From the NCBI GenBank assembly GCA_947561585.1, contig CANNZV010001111.1, forward strand, positions 1-64,000: a stretch of 64,000 nucleotides of DNA, written 5' to 3'. Positions 58,719-64,000 of the stretch are shown here, piece after piece. The stretch is from Caprella mutica. Taxonomy: Eukaryota > Arthropoda > Malacostraca > Amphipoda > Caprellidae. The position numbers and the translations under genes were made by a program. The notes under the pieces are model-generated. The model was given only the letters and a program-made list of their open reading frames with translations, was not told the origin of the DNA and searched no databases. Positions within the stretch are counted from its first letter, which is position 1. The number at the start of each line of letters is the position of its first letter.

Positions 58719-60489
58719 AGATAACCATGAATTCGTAGACATATTTGATAATGAAGTATGGTACAGTATATATATCAGAATAAGTTTTATAAACTCCCTT
58801 TTTTTTATGAAAGATTCATTCATACTGTAGGTAGTACCTATTCAAATTTGAATGTATTTTGAAGCTTATGAAATTGACGTGAAAAAGTGGCACTAACTAA
58901 CATAGCTACATACAAGTTAAATGTATCGTTAAAATGAGAGTAGTGGAGTAATGGAATGATGAATATATTAAGGTACGTAATACATTTAATAATGAGGATA
59001 CAAGTACTATTGAAGAAATATAATTTAATTTTTCAGTGTATAGATTATGTGTGATCAAGGTTTAAAGATAAATAATTATTATTGCCTTGTCAAGAAAAAG
59101 TTAGTTTTTATTGCAAAAATTGAATACCATCTGACAAACTGTTACCTAGGTAATACTAATATTACTAAACCTCAAAAATTATATCGTACACGCAAAATTG
59201 AAAGAAATACAATTTCTTACATATGTACCTAGCTAACTATGAAGCTTATTACTTTACCTGAACCTAATAATAGAATAAAAAAACATTGCACATCAACCTA
59301 GCTCATTCAAAAATGTAAAGATTATAAACTTCCATAGTTGAAAATAATTTAGAACTTAAATATATTTTCTAATTAAAACCTAATATTTAACCATAGCTGG
59401 ATGCAACACTAATAATTATAATACCTAATATTTTAATCATGAGTATAACGTGCGATAAAATCGTCAGTGAAAGTGACTGTACAAGAACATTCGTACGTAC
59501 ATGTGCTCACGCCTTCAACTGAATCAAAACTAGACACGAATTGCATTTGTTATATACTATTTTGTTATAAATAAATTAAATAAATTAGCAGTTAACAAAG
59601 AAATATTAGTACATACTTTGATTGTAGATTTGTTTTCTCAGTGTACCTATCATTCACTACCTTTTTCCTTGTATATTGTCAACCCCTTTCCCTCCCTTAT
59701 ATTTGTCTTTTGAGCGTATTTATATTATTAATAAATAATAAATACCCACTATTATTCGATACGAAAATAGCATTATAATATTGCAGTATTTTTATTTATT
59801 ATTGGATATTTATCATTCTAACATTACCATTTATTTTTAATCACTTTTTCTTTGCATTACATTACTGAAATTTTGAAACCTAGTTTTCTCAGATACCTAG
59901 GTTTAGAATAATCAATATTTCAATGCATCAAAAGATGACTAGTGTCATTGTCACTATGCACTAAACATATTTTAATTACTTAAACTGATTCATTATATTT
60001 ATACTATTTTTATCTTACCTAATTCATTTCGAAATTATCAGTAAATGCAACACGTTATTATTACCATATCAATGATTAGGTAGATTGAAGATATATATAC
60101 CTACTGAAAAGTAATCGATAAATTATGGGTTGCTAAATTAGTATCTATAAATAGTTGAATACATCCAGAACCTATAAGTTTCAGTAAATATATCAAAATA
60201 GTATTATTGCTGCACTAACAGTAGGTAGTAAACTATTGAATATTACGATGATATTTTATTAAAAATAATTATAGTTTGATATATATATAAATGAGAAATA
60301 ATAGTGTTTGTATTTTGTTATTCATGAATGAGTAACAAAAGGTAGTAATTGTTTTGTGTTCGTGCTTTTAAATTACTTCATGATAAGCAATTAGGTATTA
60401 GGTACCAGCTTATAATGTTAATTGAATTATTGCTAATGCTCATTACGTAACTAATGACTGTAATTTTTTTTAATATATGTACGATTGCA
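58719..60489. other. AT-rich DNA rich in taggtacct words
   Basis: Frequent gtaggta, acctagg and tacctaa words. A 61-codon frame at 59047 is the only open frame; it is lysine- and asparagine-rich and unconvincing. Confidence 0.45.
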
Positions 60490-60900
60490 GAATAGTTGGG
60501 TATCCATTTACATAACCAACTTCACCTCCTAATCGATGGATAGATGGATATCCCCCCCCCCCCCCCCCGCCTGCCCAGGAGACTGTAGATTATTGAGAGG
60601 ACAAGTTGGGTAACTACACACACAACTTTACCTAAATATCATTGACTGAATCAGTGAGAGGTGAAGTTGTGGAACGACACACACTACTTCACCGCAATAG
60701 AATACTGCTTTAATGTGAGCGGTGTAGTTGAGTGAGAACACACATATGTACACTGTTTGAGATATTTCCTATTAGTTTAGAAGTACAGTTGGGTAAGAAT
60801 GCACCTAACTTTACCGTAGAGGAAAAGCTTCATTTCGTGGAGAGCGACACTTCGTAGTTACCCAACTTTACCTCTCTACCCTCCAATTATGGTACTATCG
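60490..60900. repeat. Array P62 of palindromic units, locus 2
   Basis: Five or six units of about 62 bp, each with gttgggtaactac and an inverted acaactttacc partner. It contains a 17-base C run at 60552-60568. The 3' edge tagttacccaactttacctc, then ctaccctccaatt, is the reverse complement of the 5' edge of the array at 48620. Confidence 0.75.
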
Positions 60901-61067
60901 TGATGGTGGTTCAAAATATATATATATATTTTTTTAATGTACATTGATACTTTTCCATGGTACCACCATAACTTGGTAGGGTCTCTTCAAAAATATATAT
61001 GTACAAAAATACCAGAAGAATTTTCATGTTCTGGGCATATGTATATTCGAATCTAGCTGAAATGCTG

Positions 61068-61225
61068 AAATCTCCACTGTTCTGTTTATTAAAGTCTCAA
61101 AAAAATGAATGTGATCCATCACCTCTGTAGACTTTACCTCATGCATCAAAACGTCAGACTGGTTCTTGACAATAAAGTACATCCAAATCCTTTGATTTAC
61201 TATCAGAAGAAAGGAAAGAGGTATT
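61068..61225 (-). mobile_element. Dispersed repeat R3, copy 2
   Basis: Inverted partner of 31427-31583. It lies 170 bp after the P62 array. Just downstream, four loose repeats of aaaatattatactacaata (61240-61400) form a short degenerate array. Confidence 0.75.
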
Positions 61226-61239
61226 AATTACGAAAATAT

Positions 61240-61405
61240 TATACTATACAATAAGATACACCTAGAATATTTCAATGCAATAGGATACTCAAAAAATATT
61301 ATACTACAATATGATACATCAAAAATATTATACTACAATAAAATACATCAAATATAATGCACTACAGTAAGGTGCATCAAAAATATTCTTCTACAATAAA
61401 ATACC
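61240..61405. repeat. Degenerate ~30-40 bp repeat (aatattatactacaata)
   Basis: Four or five units pairing atattatactacaata with gatacatcaaa, with variable spacing. Confidence 0.55.
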
Positions 61406-61680
61406 CGTCTAGGAATTTCGGGTATCGTCGTGCTACCACCTTTAATGTTAAAACTTTTTCAAATATACAATATTATTCTTTAAATTGTGTCTCTGTATTT
61501 GTATTAAATATTGAAAGACATCTATTTAACCAGAGTTAAATTATTTGCAGTATTGTTATTGTAATACGAAACTAGGTATGTACATATATATTTATGATCA
61601 GGTCAATAAACAGTCATGAAATGCACTGTACAACAAACTAACGGAAACTAAAAACTATATTATAGCTACGTATAAACAAA

Positions 61681-61797
61681 TCTATAAAGATTGAATATAC
61701 TTCTCATTCTATTTTGTTGACTAAATAGGAGTCGGATTAATGCGATGTCTACCTTTGAGAAGTCCCTATTGATAATTTATATTTTCCTATGTCATCA
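61681..61797 (+). repeat. Left arm of an inverted repeat cut by the window end
   Basis: tctataaagattgaatat..attctattttgttgactaaa and gagtcggattaatgcgatgt match inverted 63896-64000 at about 85 percent. It follows a fragment of element T (gtcaataaacagtcatgaaa..tgtacaacaaact, 61602). The pair encloses about 2.1 kb including the GC-richer island. Confidence 0.7.
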
Positions 61798-62439
61798 AGC
61801 TCGTTTAATTATTAATCTTTAATAACAAAATTATAACTTCCAATCTCTGTATCTATTTTATTACAATTTTCTATTACCTTACCTGGTGCATAGTTTCGAT
61901 TGTTCATGATGAATTTTAGTTGATCCGCGGACTTCTTGAAATTTACTTAAAAAAAGAAAACATAAAACAAATGAAATAGGAACGACGACATCACTATAGC
62001 AATTGGAACAGTAGCCCTTCTTTGGCACCGAATTAAGAAAACATGTAAACTAAATATTCGAAGGACAATTTAAGGATGAAACTAGAATTATTTATTCGAA
62101 TAAAATGATTAGTATGTACATTTGTGGGATGATTTGGTTGTAATAGATCCAGACATGACACCTCAAAAGAGAGAGTAGACTAGACAGGAGCGAACATTGA
62201 GAAGAACCACATTCGACAGCTAAAAGGAATTGACGTCCGATTAGTAAATGTGACAACAAACTGAGTTCAATTAAAATTCAACCTAATTAGATATAAATGT
62301 AGATGAAAACTTATTTGAGTGTAAATTTAATTAAATTACCCTACATTAAGTTGGAGCACTCCCTATTTTCATTGTCACTGTTAACACCACTCACAATCAT
62401 AAGAATAGATTCACTGCTGTGTATATTAAATTAAGTACC

Positions 62440-62700
62440 ACCAATCCAGCTGATAGCATAGTGGCTCCGCCCATTTCTCCTCCCGTCTCACTTGACCTCC
62501 AATCCGTTTACTATCCGTGACTGTCTCAATCTCTAGACTTACATCCCGCTATCACTGCTCCTCCCTCTTGCTGGCTGACTCCATAGTTTTGTGGGAAGCA
62601 TAACAGAACAGTAGAGAAATAAGTGGCCGGGGTAACTATAGAGTGTAGACGTTGCGAAGGTGGCTTGATGATTGGTCTTCTTCTTCTTTTAGGAAAATAA
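62440..62700. promoter_or_regulatory. GC-richer island, possible promoter or first-exon region
   Basis: The most GC- and CpG-rich non-repeat stretch in the window, with gtggctccgcccatttctcc, a GC-box-like word. It contains the minus-strand exon candidate below. The direction of transcription is not settled. Confidence 0.35.
62543..62685 (-). other. Candidate 143-bp exon, minus strand
   Basis: On the minus strand the acceptor tttcttcattattttcctaaaag precedes, and the consensus donor gtaagtct follows, a GC-richer interval. Two phases are open: one reads KKKTNHQATFATSTLYSYPG and later LWSQPARGRSSDSG, the other PPSQRLHSIVTPATYFSTVL and later NYGVSQQEGGAVIAG. Neither is recognised. Both are hydrophilic and use GC-rich codons, in contrast to the surrounding DNA. 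Confidence 0.35.
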
Positions 62701-62847
62701 TGAAGAAAACTGAGAATACTGCACATTAATTTTCTTTCAATACAAATGAGGTAAGAAGTGGGTAAAGCAACAAGGAGCGAACAACATTAATAGGCAAGCA
62801 ATTACTTTATAACATATTTAAACCTAGGTACTTGTAACACCTTTACA

Positions 62848-62924
62848 TTCTTTCTTTCTTTCTTTCTTTCTTCACGAATAAATTTTTTCATTGTTTCATT
62901 GTTTCATTCTAGGTAGGTAGGTAG
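62848..62924. repeat. Microsatellites (ttct)n, tcattgtt and (aggt)n
   Basis: Seven ttct units at 62848-62872, then ttcattgtttcattgtttca, then three aggt units at about 62912. Confidence 0.95.
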
Positions 62925-63895
62925 CACTATGTGAATTCTGCTATTCCTGCTAAGAAAGTACCAAATATTTCCTAATTTCATATTAGTAGAGTAACTATCA
63001 GATGTAATATTATATTGAATGAGGTAATTACTTGACTGACTTACTTATCCAACAGTTTTTCTCAATTATTTTGAATCAATTGTTATTCAATACTATAAAC
63101 TTGCCTAACTAATTTGAATTTTAAAGAGTTAGAGATTTGAATATTAGAAAACACCTTGGCCTTGCAATGGCAGTACTAAAATAATAACTGTCTGTTAGTT
63201 GATATATTATAATAAGGAAAAGTAAATAGTGTTATAAGTTTAGTAAATCATCAAACTTCATAAATCTGCTGCGATATTTCATGTTTAATCTAATAGATGA
63301 AATAGAAATCCAGAATTGATTTATTCAACCTAAACCCCAGTCTGAAAATTAATAATCGATATTACGATAAATAGCTATCAGCTAACTCCAGAAAAACTGA
63401 ATAAATAAATGAAATGATTAAATTCATTTTTATTAAGTACCCTTAATAGTTTCATAGGAGCCATTCATAGGTACAAAATATTGTACCACAGTTTGTGAAA
63501 ATAACCACAATGAATGATTTTTTTTTTGTTAGAGATAGCAGCTGTAGCGGCTTAGAAGTGAATAAAGCGGTCGTTGTGGAAGGATTTGTTATTAAAATCA
63601 CTGGGGGAACAAGGAAAAAAGAGGCTATGAAATAATAATTGGAGATTCAATGGAAACATTTAAGATTTATGATAAAATTCTAAACAATTGTTATCATACA
63701 GATATCCTGTTATTGTTTATTTTACATTTAGATTTGAAAGTTCCTATGATTTCAACATCATGTTATGAATTACTAAGTTATTTCGTATAGCTTTCTTACT
63801 TGTAATATGAACTGTATCACCTTCTGTGGAGCAACCACAGAAAACTTATGTTTTAGAAATATATTACTATTAATCGAACTTGATGACATAGATAA

Positions 63896-64000
63896 ATATA
63901 AATTATCAATGGGTCCTTCTCAACAGTACGACATCCCATTAATCCGACTCCCATTTAGTCAACAAAATAGAACGATAAATCGATATTCATTCTTTATAGA
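63896..64000 (-). repeat. Right arm of the inverted repeat, truncated at the window end
   Basis: Inverted partner of 61681-61797: attatcaatgggtccttctc..catcccattaatccgactcc..atttagtcaacaaaatagaac..attctttataga. The element continues beyond the window. Confidence 0.7.

Overview
The window is AT-rich eukaryotic DNA with no operons, no ribosome-binding sites and no long open frame of ordinary composition. Abundant short tandem arrays, foldback (inverted-repeat) elements, a hAT-type MITE and short GT-AG bounded exon-like islands suggest an arthropod, most likely an insect. A hemipteran is possible, but the sequence does not prove it. There is one assembly gap of 141 N (21527-21667).

No gene can be called with confidence. 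The long open frames at 49.0-50.4 kb, 32.9-33.2 kb and 51.1-51.4 kb are translations of minisatellites whose period is a multiple of three or whose unit lacks stops. A few islands look like possible real exons, with an acceptor, a short open frame and a donor. On the plus strand these are 3592-3672, 4717-4811, 28982-29036, 29911-30013, 32361-32437, 33410-33537, 35476-35532 and about 42756. On the minus strand there is 62543-62685. Several plus-strand ones encode cysteine-rich or WSxWS-containing peptides. These could belong to one long-intron gene, but exon phases could not be chained convincingly.

Layout. 0-8 kb: unique AT-rich DNA, two adjacent copies of a ~450-500 bp dispersed repeat (5.2-6.3 kb) and a 27-bp array. 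8.8-9.8 kb: foldback element with ttcgccgaa-type terminal repeats. 10-21 kb: small hairpins and foldbacks, a piggyBac-like MITE, and arrays of 27, 15, 24, 16, 53 and 18 bp. 21.5 kb: gap. 22-31 kb: a hairpin MITE, a ~30-bp array, a 1.66-kb foldback with cgtcgac-type repeats, and a 23-bp array. 31-36 kb: an 18-bp array, 21-bp arrays and exon-like islands. 39-47 kb: small duplications, a foldback interrupted by a hAT MITE with an 8-bp target duplication, and a foldback with ggcggaaaactgc repeats. 48-51.4 kb: three adjoining arrays, including ~66 copies of a 21-bp unit directly followed by ~50 copies of a 20-bp unit. 52.3-57.8 kb: an imperfect palindrome with arms over 2 kb, pierced by later insertions. 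58-64 kb: more foldbacks, a second copy of the palindromic-unit array, a GC-richer island and a cut-off inverted repeat at the window end.

The main theme is architectural. Several foldback families that are unrelated in sequence build their ends from 13-17 bp direct repeats, each with a CpG-containing core that is mostly self-complementary. At least two minisatellite families recur at distant loci with the same edge sequence, so the arrays appear to travel inside mobile elements rather than arise in place.
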